Below, piece after piece: positions 36,101 to 55,692 of a DNA stretch of 64,000 bases. The notes below the pieces were generated by a model. That model saw only the letters and a program-made list of their open reading frames with translations, searched no databases and was not told where the DNA came from. How positions within the stretch are numbered: the stretch's first letter is position 1; every line of letters starts with the position of its first letter. The position numbers and the translations under genes are program-made. This stretch comes from Asterias amurensis. Its lineage: Eukaryota > Echinodermata > Asteroidea > Forcipulatida > Asteriidae. The stretch lies in contig NC_092661.1 in NCBI RefSeq assembly GCF_032118995.1, forward strand, positions 2,606,501-2,670,500, written 5' to 3'.

Positions 36101-36597
36101 TGGGTGCGTTCGATTAGCTTCCCTGGGTCGACGCCGATGTGGCGTATTTTATTTTTTTCCAGGACGAACGTGGGCCCATAATTACCCTACGTTCGTCCTG
36201 GGAAAAGTCGCCTCGTTTTCCAGGACGAACGTGTGCAGATGTTTACCCACGCCCCACCTGGCAAAAAAACAGACACATCATCACGTGAACCTTCTCGTCG
36301 TGACGTCAGTGCACCTCGGGTCAGCCCAAAGGTTCTATTTCTATGCCCTATCCACAAGCGGGGCACTCGGGCTGGCCCGAGATGCACTGACGTCACCATG
36401 GGAAGGCTCACGTGATGATGTGTCTGGTTTTTTTCCAGGTGGGGCGTGGGTAAACATCAACACACGTTCGTACTGGAAAACAAATAAGGTTACTTTTCCA
36501 GGACGAACGTTGGGTAATTTGTGCCTACGTTCGTGCTGGAAAAAAATAATATACGCCACATCGGGGTCGACCTAGGGATACTAATCGAATGCACCCA
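36101..36597. repeat. 497-bp giant nested palindrome, GGGTGCG family
   Basis: Outer ends TGGGTGCGTTCGATTAGC and inverse enclose several inner inverted blocks in mirror order: GGCGTATT/AATATACGCC, CCAGGACGAACG hairpins, the CCCACGCCCCACCTGG block, ACACATCATCACGTGA, and TGACGTCA-bearing GTGCACCTCGGG blocks around a central GGGCACTCGGG region. Almost the whole element can fold back on itself. Confidence 0.85.
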
Positions 36598-36961
36598 TAG
36601 TCGGCACGATTTGCTAAAGAGCTGATTTTGATAATATCGATAGCGATTAGCCCGGATCAAATGCGCCATCTTTTGCTAGAAAAACTTTTAAAAAACTAAG
36701 CCCAGCCCGTATGTTTCGAGAATGCTAGACGTTGTTTGGATTACCTCGACGATATGCGATGTTGTCCATGCCTGGAGAGACAATTTCAACCATGAAGAAT
36801 TTTAACCGGTTTCCGATTAATAAGTTGAAGGCCAGTGATCACGGGTATGTTTTCCTGTGAATGACTCAAGAGTGCACTGCCGCAATAATGATTGCAATGT
36901 AGTATGCAACGTGCATAAACATGTAAATCCACGGGAATGTTTCCTTGGACATTCAATCACC

Positions 36962-37207
36962 TTAAAGGCAGTGGACACTCTTGGTAATTACTCAAAATAA
37001 TTGTCATCATAAAACCTTTCTTGGTTACGAGTAACGGAGAGAGGTTGATAGTATAAAACATTGTGAGAAACAGCTCCCTCTGAAGTGACGTAGTTTTCGA
37101 GAAAGAAGTATAATTTTCCACGAATTTGATTTCGAGACCTCAAGTTTAGAATTTGAGGGAGGTCTCGAAATCAAGCATCAGAAAGCACACAACTTCGTGT
37201 GACAAGG
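36962..37207 (-). repeat. TTAA-1 element cut by a GGGTGCG fragment
   Basis: Left part only; at GTGACAAG it switches to GGGTGCG-family sequence (37208-37255). Confidence 0.75.
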
Positions 37208-37255
37208 CCGGGTCGACCCCGGTCTGCCCCCGGTACGTTCAAATAGTTTTGACGT
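37208..37255. repeat. GGGTGCG element end fragment
   Basis: Contains GGGTCGACCCCGGTCTGCCC and GTACGTTCAAATAGTTTTG, internal parts of the long type. Confidence 0.65.
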
Positions 37256-37640
37256 CTTCGGGTTAGGATACTTTCATGGAATGGTTACAAAATCAATCCT
37301 GAAAGAATGGTCAAGTGACATTGTAAACATTTTCCTTCTTCTATTATTATTATTTTATTTTTATTTGGTGCCAATCTGACATTTTTCACCAGATGACAAA
37401 CTGCTCCTCCCCTCTCATTGTATAATAAATCGGTGCAAGGTTCTCAGTTGTCGAGCAAATTACTTGACGACAACCTAAAAGCTTTTTTAAAAACTTTGTT
37501 AATCATTCTGTCAAATATTTCCGTCTAAAATACAGCTGTAATTTCTCAGAAAACATTTTTTGAGTCCTCGAGACAACAGAGTATCATGAGGAACGATGAT
37601 TGGCTGCATTGTCTCGTAACCGTTACCAATCATAACACAG

Positions 37641-37797
37641 TGGGTGCGTTCGTTTAGCTCCCCTGGGTCTTCCCCGGTGCGTGGCCGGTTTTTTTTCCAG
37701 GACGAACGTGGGTAATTATCTGCACACGTTCGTCCTGGATAAAAAAAAAACCGCCACACGTCGGGGTCGACCCAAGGAAGCTAAACGAACGCACCCA
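37641..37797. repeat. GGGTGCG foldback, short type
   Basis: Near twin of the 20071 element, with the same CCAGGACGAACGTGGGTAAT arm. Confidence 0.85.
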
Positions 37798-38001
37798 TTA
37801 TGGAAGGATCCAATGAGATCATTGTATCCAATGAAAGATTTGGGCCTGTAAGACCGGTGCCTGTCTTATTCCATTTGGGTATAGAGACAGGGAACCAGTC
37901 TAGTGCCCAACCCCCGACTCACTGACAACGAGCTTTCACTAAACTGCTCAGCCACGACGCTTATACCATGTATGTATACCCTTACCCAACGGCAACAGTA
38001 G

Positions 38002-38238
38002 TGGGTGCGTTCGTTTAGCTTCCCTGGGTCGACCCCGGTCTACCCCGGTACGTTCGAATAGCTTTGACGGGGCTCACCCGGGTCAGTCCCCAGTGCCCTA
38101 CTTGTGGAGTGGGTCACTTGGGGTGACCTGAGGTGCATGCCGTCACCACGAGAGGGCGAGTGTGAGCGTTCGACTGTCAGGGGCTCACCCGGGTGAGCAC
38201 CGCGGTGTAGACCCAGGGAGGCTAAACGAACGCACCCT
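38002..38238. repeat. GGGTGCG foldback, long type
   Basis: Carries the second internal motif GTACGTTCGAATAGCTTTGA and the CTCACCCGGGTGAG palindrome. Confidence 0.8.
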
Positions 38239-38689
38239 AAATTAACCAGGCACCCCCTTCCTAATTCCTGTCAGTAATCAAATCAAATCGATCATACTTC
38301 GTAATGACCCCTTAACTCTAATGGCCAATAAATCCTTATCTCAGCTTTCCATTTTGATAAACTCCATCCCACGATTTGTTGAGTGAATACAATAGCACCC
38401 TCAATGTTCAATCTAAGAAGATACGCTGTTCGGATCTCTCTTTTTGGAAGCTCTCAGATTATGTCAGAGTTTTGCATTTTTACAAAACTTTGGCTACCAG
38501 TTCTTGGTTTGCATTCATGGCTTCCCAGAGTTGTCCAATTTGGAGAGAGTGATTGCGCAATAAAGACGTCTATAATTGTGAGGGTACACCATAAACATTG
38601 AGCTGACAACGTTGTCAAACGAATCTCTGTCACAGATTTATTATACATACTTATCATAACGACGTCTAGGGACTAGTCCAAAAAATGTA

Positions 38690-39292
38690 TTTAGTTTACA
38701 CTGCCTGCCTACACAATGATTCCTCTTCTTGAAATGAGACCAGCAACATAATAAGGCCATGTCCGATTTTGTGGCTACAGCTACGGCTATGGCAAGATCG
38801 CTGCGTCATCATGCGTTGATGTATAGGAAGTCCCTTAGCAACCCCCTTAGCAACAGTCGTGGCCGTAGCCGTAGACGCCAATTCGGATAGGGTTTTAGTC
38901 TTCACTGCCTAGCCTGCCTTCACAATGATTCTCCTTCTTGAAAAGAGGCTAGCAACATAATAAGCCGTGTCCGAATTTGCGGCTACGGCTATGTCTAGAT
39001 GGCTAGATCTCAGCGTTTAAGTATAGGACATCCCTAGCAACGTCATTAGCAAAGTCGTAGCTTTAGACGCTGTTCCGATACGGCATTGGTCTTCACTGTC
39101 TGCCTCCACAATGAAACTCCTTCTTGAAAAGAGGCTAGCAATACAATTAAAAAAAAGCCGTGTCTGAATTCACAGCTACGGCTACGGCTATGGCTAGCTC
39201 GCTGCTTCGGCGTGCGTTAAAGTATAGGACGTCCTTAGCAACCCCCTTAGCAACAATCGTAGCCGTAGCTCTAGCCGCCAGTTCGGATACAA
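38690..39292. repeat. three tandem 195-bp foldback units upstream of gene E
   Basis: Each unit starts with TTCACTGCCTGCC-ACAATGA and contains a hairpin with arms GTCCGAATTTGCGGCTACGG and CCGTAGCC-CGCCAATTCGGA around GTATAGGAC. Units start near 38690, 38896 and 39087. The array ends about 145 bp before the gene E CRE. Confidence 0.8.
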
Positions 39293-39436
39293 ACTATAAC
39301 ATCTGGGCCCTGTTTAGCCTCTTGTGAAGGCATTCATGGAGAGCTGCGATCCAGCAGCGACTGGAACAGCAGACCACGCCGCCAAAAGGCTAGACCGTGT
39401 TGCTTGAGAGATGGTGACTGGAAGATGCCGTGACCG

Positions 39437-39477
39437 TGACGTCACCAGATGTCATCTCATGCAGGCATCTATATAAA
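39437..39477 (+). promoter_or_regulatory. gene E promoter: CRE plus TATA box
   Basis: A perfect CRE (TGACGTCA, 39437-39444) lies 27 bp before a TATA box (TATAAA, 39472-39477). The ATG is 174 bp further on. CRE-TATA spacing of this kind is typical of cAMP-responsive and CREM-driven germ-cell promoters, so regulated expression is inferred. Confidence 0.65.
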
Positions 39478-39650
39478 AAAGACTTGGATGTTTTGGCGAT
39501 GCCTCATTGCTTCGTACTCTCTGAGCATTGATACAGTTGAGCACGAGGGTTTGTGGCGTGGTGTAGAAGAATACTGAACCAGTGTATCATCAATCAGCTG
39601 ATCTTCACTGTCTGTAACTTCAAGTGTGTACTCCTAAGAATTCTCAAAAA

Positions 39651-47778
<8,128 letters not shown>

Positions 47779-47995
47779 ATTATAATGTTTCTCACGATAT
47801 CATTGATTTAAACTGCCTTGCTAAAAAAAAAGACCAATGATTTTTATACTTTGGTTATCTGCTTATTCGTAACTTGCAATATATTTATTACAAAACATCT
47901 GTTTAACGTATATTTATACAAAAGAGAGTCTTACATTATCGCCATCTCACACGAGGCAATTTTACAGTCAACTAGTTCCAGGCAATCTCAAAATT

Positions 47996-48006
47996 AATAA
48001 AATAAA
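47996..48006 (+). other. polyadenylation signal of gene E
   Basis: Two overlapping AATAAA hexamers lie about 220 nt after the stop codon in an A/T-rich 3' region. Another AATAAA lies at 48700. Confidence 0.5.
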
Positions 48007-48179
48007 AGGCAATAAAAAATTTATCTTGGAGATCGTAAAGACATTGTTTTGAAAAAATACTGATGTGCTACCAAAGTGGTCCTGCAGCTTTCACTGCAGT
48101 TGGTTGCCTCCAAGTTGTTTGCAAAGGTTGTCTCGTGTGAAAAGGCCCTAATGTTTGAAAGTTCATTTAGATGAACAAG

Positions 48180-48541
48180 GGAAAAGGACACTATTTGCAA
48201 TTGTCAAAGACCAGTCTTCTCACTTGCTGTATCTCATCATATGCACACAATAACAAACCTGTGAAAATTTGAGCTCAATATTAGTCGTCTAAGTTGCGAG
48301 ATAAAGAAAAAACACCCCTGTCACACGGAGTTGTGTGCTTTCAGACGCTTGATTTCGAGACCTCAAGTTCTAAATCTGAGGTCTCGAAATCAAATTCGTG
48401 GAAAATTACTTCTTTCTCGAAAACTACTCCACTTCAGAGGGAGCCGTTTCTCACAATGTTTTATACTACCAACCTCTCCCCATTACTCGTTACCAAGTAA
48501 GGTTTGTGCTAATAATTACCAATAGTGTCCACTGCCTTTAA
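48180..48541 (+). repeat. TTAA-1 element after gene E
   Basis: Left end worn (AAAAGGACACTATTTGC), right end intact. Confidence 0.8.
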
Positions 48542-49017
48542 TAATGTTGAAATTAATCTGCAAACTTTTAGTTCTCCCGAACAAACATTCAATTAAAAAA
48601 TGTGTTACTTGCTCAATAACCATGTTGTTGATGTATGACTACTTATAGTTTATTGCATAACTATGTCTCGCGTGATGTGATGCTTCTGTGTAATTTGTGA
48701 ATAAACTGTTGAGTATGAGAACGTGTAGTGACGTCACGTGTTCGTTTTTTCCGCGTTGATGAACTTTCCCCTACTGAACTATAAAGCTGTATTATCACTC
48801 GTTGTGTTTATTGTTATGCTGGTTTTTTTTTACTTCCTACTTCTGTGAACAAGTTCTCTAAATGCAGCAGATGACATATGTAATGCACAATGATTAGTTC
48901 ATCAATGCTTTCTCAATATTGTACAACGGTGCCTCATAAGTAAATATAGTCACTGTAGCGCGCAAGCCTACGGAAACATGTAGACACGCATTACTTGCCA
49001 AGTGAACTACACTGGGG

Positions 49018-49391
49018 TTAAAGGCAGTGGACACTATTGGTAATTACTCAAAATAATTATTAGCATAAAACCTTTCTTGGTGACGAGTAACGGGGAGAGG
49101 TTTATGGTATAAAACATTGTGAGAAACGGCTCCCGCTGAAGTGCCATGAGTAATTTTCAACGAATTTGATTTCGAGACCTCAGATTTAGAAGTTGAGGTC
49201 TCGAAATCAACCATCTAAACGCACACAACTTCGTGTGACAAGGGTGTTTTTTTTCTTTCGTTATTATCTCGTAACTTCGATGACCGATTGAGTTCAAATT
49301 TGCACAGGTTATTTATTTTATGCATATGTTGAGATACACCAACTGTGAAGGCTAGTCTTTGACAATTACCAATAGTGTCCACTGTCTTTAA
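49018..49391 (-). repeat. TTAA-1 element abutting TTAA-2
   Basis: Full copy whose right TTAA is also the left TTAA of the next element. Confidence 0.85.
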
Positions 49392-49783
49392 AGGAACACG
49401 ATGCCTTGGATCGGTCTAGTTGGTCTTTGAAAAGCGTTTGGAACCGTTTGTTATAAAATGCATACTATTGGAAAGATATTTTAAAAGTAGAATACAATGA
49501 TCCACACAAATAATTTGCCTCGAAATTGCGTGGTTTTCCTTTTATTTTGGGAACTACTGACACGGTCGGCCATTTATGGGAGTCAAACTTTTGACTCCCA
49601 TAAAAATGGCCGACCGTGTTAGTCGACGAGGTAAAAGGAAAACCACGCAATTTCGAATGATACTTGTGTGGATCATTATATTCTACTTTTAAAATATCTT
49701 TCTAATCATAAGCATTTTATAACTAACGGTTAAACGCTTTTCAAAGACCAACTCGACCGATCCAAGGCAACGTGATCCTTTAA
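49388..49783. repeat. TTAA-2 foldback, complete
   Basis: About 395 bp, almost wholly palindromic. Ends TTAAAGGAACACGATGCC and inverse, centre GGGAGTCAAACTTTTGACTCCC. Confidence 0.85.
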
Positions 49784-49841
49784 CAGGGCAGTACCACCAT
49801 AGGTGTTTTGGTGTTTTGGTGTTCGCAATCAAGTCATGCCT

Positions 49842-50032
49842 CCAACAAAGTCGCCCCTGACCGGCTCACCCAAGGTTGTTTATCAAAGTTGCCCCCTGAC
49901 AATGTCGCCCAAAACCATGTCACCCCAACCAAAATCGCCCCCTTACCGGCTCACCCAAGGTTGTTACAAAGTTGCCCCCTGACAATGCGCCCAAACAATG
50001 TTAACCCCAAGCAAATGCGCCCCCTGACTGTC
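49842..50032 (+). repeat. two-unit 84-bp tandem repeat
   Basis: CCGGCTCACCCAAGGTTGTT and GTTGCCCCCTGACAATG recur 84 bp apart. The open frame across it is a by-product of the repeat. Confidence 0.6.
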
Positions 50033-50084
50033 CAATTCAAACGAAAAAGCAATGGTGAAGTATCTTAATTGCTCAATGACACGT

Positions 50085-50150
50085 AGTGTCACAACCGGGA
50101 GTTGAACCCACACTTCGTGCTGATCAGAATCACCACCGCACGGTTTCCTA
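50085..50150 (-). repeat. tRNA-Leu-like SINE fragment
   Basis: Minus strand B-box GGGTTCAACTCCCGG and CTGATCAGCA-GAAGTGTG match the 61755 copy. Confidence 0.4.
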
Positions 50151-50851
50151 GAGCTGCTTAAGCAGATAGTTATGCTTAACACCTTTCCACTAAGCAAACA
50201 AAAGCAGGATACCCGTCACAAAGTGCACATGTTGCATGGTACTTTGGCTGGTACTCTTACTCTGGTAAGCTTATTTGTTTCTTCTTAGCTACTTTATGTG
50301 CACTTAAGCAGCTCTAGATTGGGCAATAGCTTATAAACAAAATTGTTCTTAAAGTTTCTCTTGCTTTGAAGCTACATACAGCTTTATTCACTTTATTCAT
50401 TTATTTATCACCACAACAAAAACAAACAATAATACATCAATGTCACAAGATTAAAGTCCACACATAATGCTATTTTTATCTAACAGATTTATGAAATAAT
50501 GCCCATTGCACACCGGGTTGACAGACTCATATCTGGAGTCTATTTGTAAGTTCGAAACTGATTCTGTTCTTTAAACAAAAATCCCAAAGTGACTCCACTT
50601 CACTTTTTCATTTGAGGAACTGATACCATAGGCTTTATGCCAGATTTGAATCGGTATCATTTTGATATAAACCTTTGATCATACCTGGAATGGAGCCAAG
50701 CCCAAAATAGCAACAATGATACAAAAACAGCTTATACTCTGTAATCTTGAACATTGGGCAAAGTAAAGCACGTCATTTTTGAAAATGTCCCCCATTTTCG
50801 TGTTCCTAATCATCAACAGCTCTAATTAAACACTCTTTGGGAGGCCGTGCT

Positions 50852-52330
50852 ACATAGACTGGGCACATTTGTGAGTCTTCTCACGTGGTGTATCTCAACG
50901 TTGCAGGTCCATAAAACAACAAAGCTGTGAAAATTTGAACTCAAACGGTCGCCGAAGTTGTGCGAGAGAATGGAAGAAAAAACACCCTTGTCGCACAGGT
51001 TGTGTGCCTTCAGATGCCTTGATTTCGAGATCTCAGCTGAGGCTTCGAATTAAATTCAAATAGTTTAGTGAGAAATTACTTCTTTCTCAAAAACTACACT
51101 TCAGAGGGAGCCGTTTATCACAATGGGTCGTATGAATAAAAAGTAGTATTTACTGACAAGTACTAGCAAAAAGTATAAGCATAAACTTCCAAGTAGAAGC
51201 ATTCAGTAAAAGCATCTTCTAAATTCCGTATGAATAAACCTATTCTTTTACTGCAAAGTATTCACTTAATGCTTTGGAGTAAATACTTCTGATATACCAT
51301 GGCTGAATGGCTCTTAACAAAAGGTTTCCTTTGTATTTCAACTCCCATTCACGTCTACGTACGCGCTCACACACACAGCCAAAGCAGCATTTGATTTAAC
51401 AGAAACATAGAAATCTTCAAGTCAGCCATGAGGTTTTTATTCTGACAACATGTTGATGAAGACGACTCATGGACACACAGAATCATAAACGTTTTTGTTA
51501 AGCTTTTGAAACTTGGAGTGGAGCATGACAGCGCTGGATAGAGAACATGAGAACTGGGTATGAGCATAGCTATTTAATTTAAACTTTAATAATAACACGA
51601 ACAACATTCTATTGAAATGCATTTAATTGTTTAAAAAATTACTTCTTCTGATTTTATGAACAATAAGCCTTAATGATCGAGGCATTCATTTCTGAGTTGA
51701 AAAAAATCTTTATATCTTTTTAAAAAGCTTACTGAATGATACAAAACGGCTTTTTACAAACGGTTTTATTTTATCCTCAGCATATATAAACAAGTTTGAT
51801 TAAAAGCAGTTTGAGTTTGTGTGTATTGTTTCTGTTGTGAAACACTGTGTATGTGTCTATTTAATATTTCAGCGATGTCTTTCCTTTGGACTAAAAAATT
51901 TATCCTGTGAGGAACACTCATAAACACTGTCATTTCTTCGGACGAGCCTTTTACTTCTGTGCCCAAGGTAGCTCTGGAGCTACCTTGAAAAATCACTAGT
52001 GTTTAATTGCATTTTGTAGTATATTCTCCGTTTTATTCATATGGAAGTAAGTAAGTGCTAAAATTAAAAGAATTTACTTTTTGGTAAAAGTAGATACTTT
52101 TAGCATTTTAGTAAATACTTTTAAGTAACAGTTTTTACTTCCTTTTATTCATATGGATGGTAGTAAATACTTGAAATTTTCAAGTAAAAGTAAGTACTAC
52201 TTTTTATTCATACGACGCAATGTTTTAAACTATCAACAGCTCTCAGTTGCGCATTACCAAGTAAGTTTTTATGCCAACAATTATTTTGAGTAATAAATAC
52301 CAATAGTCACGTGTCCATCAGTGCCTTTAA
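50852..52330 (+). repeat. TTAA-1 element split by a 1.1-kb element
   Basis: Host sequence runs to CACAATG at 51125 and resumes with CAATGTTTTAAAC at 52218. Confidence 0.75.
51126..52217. mobile_element. non-autonomous DNA element with GTCGTATGAATAAAAAG ends
   Basis: 1092 bp with inverted ends GTCGTATGAATAAAAAGTAG and inverse, flanked by a CAATG duplication (51121-51125 and 52218-52222). AGTAAATACTT motifs repeat near both ends. It has no transposase. I cannot assign the superfamily. Confidence 0.8.
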
Positions 52331-52770
52331 AATATAGCAGAGAAGTTGCTGCGGTTTTCGTTGCGGCATTGAAATTAAAATAAATGTATGAACTTAAATC
52401 TTGCCTATTCATTTGAATATTCCTCTTCTTAATATTCACCGGACCATGGATTTCCTTTGTCAACATGTAAACAACTGACTATTTTATAGGATTTGAGGCA
52501 TTGCATGGTGGGGTTTCAATGTATATTATTAGGTTTGCGGTAACACCATGTGTGTATCTACTTGCCAGTAGAGTTGTTCTTAGGAGCTGTCTTGCTTATT
52601 CTACTGTCGCGGAGTAGATAATCGGAGGTTCGGGAGACTTCTCAGTTCTGAAAAGAACTGGACTGCTTTTATAACTATTACCAGGGCGGATGGTATAGAA
52701 GTTAGACTGGACTACTACTTAAGCTTATAGGATCGTAATAACTGTACTGCCGCGGATCAGTTCTGAATTG

Positions 52771-52814
52771 GTCTCAACGTTTCGACTAGCTTGCTCTAGT
52801 CATCGTCAGGAGAC
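52771..52814 (-). ncRNA. hammerhead-ribozyme-like motif (Penelope type), copy 1
   Basis: Read on the minus strand, the core CUGACGA is followed by a 6-bp stem II (GACUAG with CUAGUC) and then GAAA. Next come the self-complementary ACGU (very short helix III), U at the cleavage position, and GAGAC, which pairs perfectly with GUCUC just before the core (helix I). All invariant core positions are met; the only oddity is one extra U at the base of stem II. Very short helix III with dimer formation is known for hammerheads of Penelope-like retroelements. The flanks (about 52550-52860) are probably a remnant of such an element. Confidence 0.6.
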
Positions 52815-53570
52815 TGGTTATTTTGTTTAAAAATACATAGTGCCTGAACAAAAGGTCAGGTGACACACACATGACACTTTCTTCATTCCTCGTCGTGATG
52901 GCTCAAGCATCGAAGCTCCATGATTGTTGTCAATTCCATTGTCCAATTTTACCGGAAAAAACACCTTTTTCGTTTGCAATATTCAAGTGAGTCTCCACCA
53001 ATATCGACGTAAATTAGTTCATTTTCTTTGACCATGTTGAAATGACAACATCATCATCTCATTTAATTCGACCGTGTAGTTGATGCAATACAGTGTAACT
53101 ACTGCACAATCCGACGCCGCCCACTCAAACATAGCACCATTCACAGTCAATACGTACGCCGTATACAAACAGGGTGATTCACCCGGTGACAAATCAACAC
53201 GTGCCCCCCAGTTCCAGGTATTGAATGTAATAATGGCTGCAATAAGTTTGCTGCCTGACGGTCTTACATTTTGTGGGAATATTTAGTTATTTATCATCAA
53301 ACATCCTGAATTTTGAATATATTTGGAGTGGGACTGGTTGTATTTCTTTAAACCAAATAAGAACATCGGGAGAGCTACCACTGATTGAAGTTGTCACTGG
53401 GAATTCTAACTGTTTACATGTGTCCACGCGTAAAGGTAAGTCAGTGTTAATTACACCTTTTTGTATTTTCATGTATAGGCCCTACACCCAACAAAATAAA
53501 CGATGGATAATCTCTGTTGCAGGACTACAACTATATGGCCAACTTCTTGTATTATAGTTTTTCTTACGTT

Positions 53571-53946
53571 TTAAAGGCAGTGGACACTATTGGTAATTAC
53601 TCTTATTAGCATAAAACCTTACTTGGTAACGAGTAATGGGGAGCTGTTGGTGGTATAAAACATTGTGAGAAACGGCTCCCTCTGAAGTAGCGTAGTTTTC
53701 GAGAAAGAAGTAATTTTCCACGAATTTGATTTCGAGACCTTAGGTTTAGAATTTGAGGTTTCAAAATCAAGCATCTGTAAGCACACTTCGTGTGACAAGG
53801 GTGTTTCTTCTTTCATTATTATCTCGCAACTTCGATGACCGATTGAGCTCAAATTTTCACAGGTTTGTTATTTCATGCATATGATGAGATACATCAAGTG
53901 AGAAGACTGGTCTTTGACATTTACGAATAGTGTCCACTGTCTTTAA
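53571..53946 (-). repeat. TTAA-1 element
   Basis: Full copy with both ends. Confidence 0.85.
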
Positions 53947-53949
53947 GCT

Positions 53950-54580
53950 CAGAGCTGATAATACTCTTTTAATTTAAAAGAGTGAAAAACCATTCGTGAG
54001 TGTCCGCCATCTACTCTTGCAAACCATATGGCGGACAACTCGTTTTAGGGTGACGGCTACTTAAAGGAACACGTTGCCTTGGATCGGACGAGTTGGTCAA
54101 AACAAAAGCGTTTGTAACCGTTTTTTATAAAATGCATATGGGTAGAAAGATGTTGTAAAAGTAGAATACAATGATCCACACAAGTTTGCCTCGAAATTGC
54201 GTGGTTTTCCTTCTACTGTGCGAACTAACACGGTCGGCCATTTATGGGAGTCAAAATTTTGACCCCCATAAATGGCCGACGTGTTAGTCGACGAGGTAAA
54301 CGGAAAACCACGCAATTTCGAGGCATGTTTGTGTGGATCATTGTATTCTACTTTTACAACATCTTTCTACCCATATGCATTTTATAAACAACGGTTACAA
54401 ACGGTTTTCAAACTCGACCGATCCAAGGCAACGTGTTCCTTTAAACTCGAGTGAAATTTGTTGATATTTCACTCAAACAGAGTGACACAGAATGACATTC
54501 ACTCTCAAAAGAGTTGAAACTGACACCCACTCGGACAAGAGAGTGGAATTTTCATTCTTTTTTACATTAAGAGAGTATTA
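53950..54580. repeat. ACTCTCTAAA-type foldback split by TTAA-2
   Basis: A diverged member: AAAGAGTGAAAAACCA at the left and TTTTACATTAAGAGAGTA at the right, with 54061-54444 inserted at a TTAA. Confidence 0.65.
54061..54444. repeat. TTAA-2 foldback, complete, nested
   Basis: Ends TTAAAGGAACACGTTGCC and inverse, centre GGAGTCAAAATTTTGACCCC. TTAA is present at both junctions. Confidence 0.85.
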
Positions 54581-55333
54581 AAAACCAATTAAGGAGCCGT
54601 CAAATTATAGTTTCATTGGATTGAGTTCAATCGAAAGTTACTTTTTTTTTCAAATCATTCCAATACTGTTTAGTAGAAGTAGAGATGTTTACATTGTTTA
54701 AGCGATATTCCAAGCTCTCTTACAAAGCAAGTTGTTTATTTACAATCTTTGTGAAAATAAAACCACTGTTATTAAGTTCTCAATACCGCCCATGTGACTT
54801 GCACTTTCGTGTAAAATTAGTCCAAAAAAGGGGGAAACACCCCTTTAAGGTACGGAAAACAAAACTCACGTGCAATGTATACCGGTGTCTGATGCCACAG
54901 TTTTTTTTTTTTTTGTTTTTTTTTCAAAGTTTTTTTTAAAGAAGTTCTTTGATTTTCATCCTTTGACTCTCAGACCAGATTTTATAACTTATTTATTGTT
55001 TTTTCTTTTTTAATAATAATAAATTACCATGTGCTGTCTTTTGGCTCTATCACTAAAAAAACACACAGATATTATTTGTCTTTAGTTTGTACCTGTGCGC
55101 ACTGAATCATATACTGCTGTGGATAGCATATACCCTGTGTTTGGTGTTGTATTGTGTTGTAAGTCGTTAACGATTCTGCCCGAAGGTAAACACAATTAGT
55201 GCACGTCGAGTAAACAACAAAGGCGGATGTAAAATCGGGTATTCCCCGACCCCTGGCAGTGCGGTGTGACCTGTGGGTGTGACAACAATAGTAGGACTGG
55301 CACGCTGGCAATGTGACGATGATGGACAAGTCG

Positions 55334-55692
55334 TTAACGATGCTGTGTCAGATTTTAAGCCCCGATCATTAAAAAATAAGATATTCTTTTTGAGTGGATG
55401 GTATTTCAAAGAGTATCACCCGCTCTAACGGAAACAAGTTTAACTTTTTTACTTTTAATGGTAAGAACGTTTCTTATAAAACACATAAGAATTGGTCACG
55501 TGATATATTGTCGGGATCCCGAAAAACTGACTTTTAGCACTTTATTTCACTGCTACTAATAATTGACGGGCTTTTTCGAGCAATGGCTCAACTGAAAGCT
55601 TGTAACTTTCTCGACCCCATCAAAATACCTATGAATTTTAAATCAAAATGTTGGGGTCAAATCGGCCAAAAATCTGACATAGCATCTTTAAA
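55334..55692. repeat. TTAA-3 element, copy 2
   Basis: Collinear with 28001-28376, including GAGTATCACCCGCTCTAACG and AACGTTTCTTATAAAACAC. Confidence 0.75.

Noticed and set aside
49808-50068. 86-codon open frame with a periodic Pro-rich product.
   Set aside because: It is produced by an 84-bp tandem repeat, whose period is a multiple of three.
53080-53557. Two adjoining open frames with protein-like composition (for example TYAVYKQGDSPGDKSTRAPQ) and a GTAAG after RKG.
   Set aside because: I recognise no family, the frames do not join without splicing, and no promoter or partner exon is visible. A domain search of both frames would decide.
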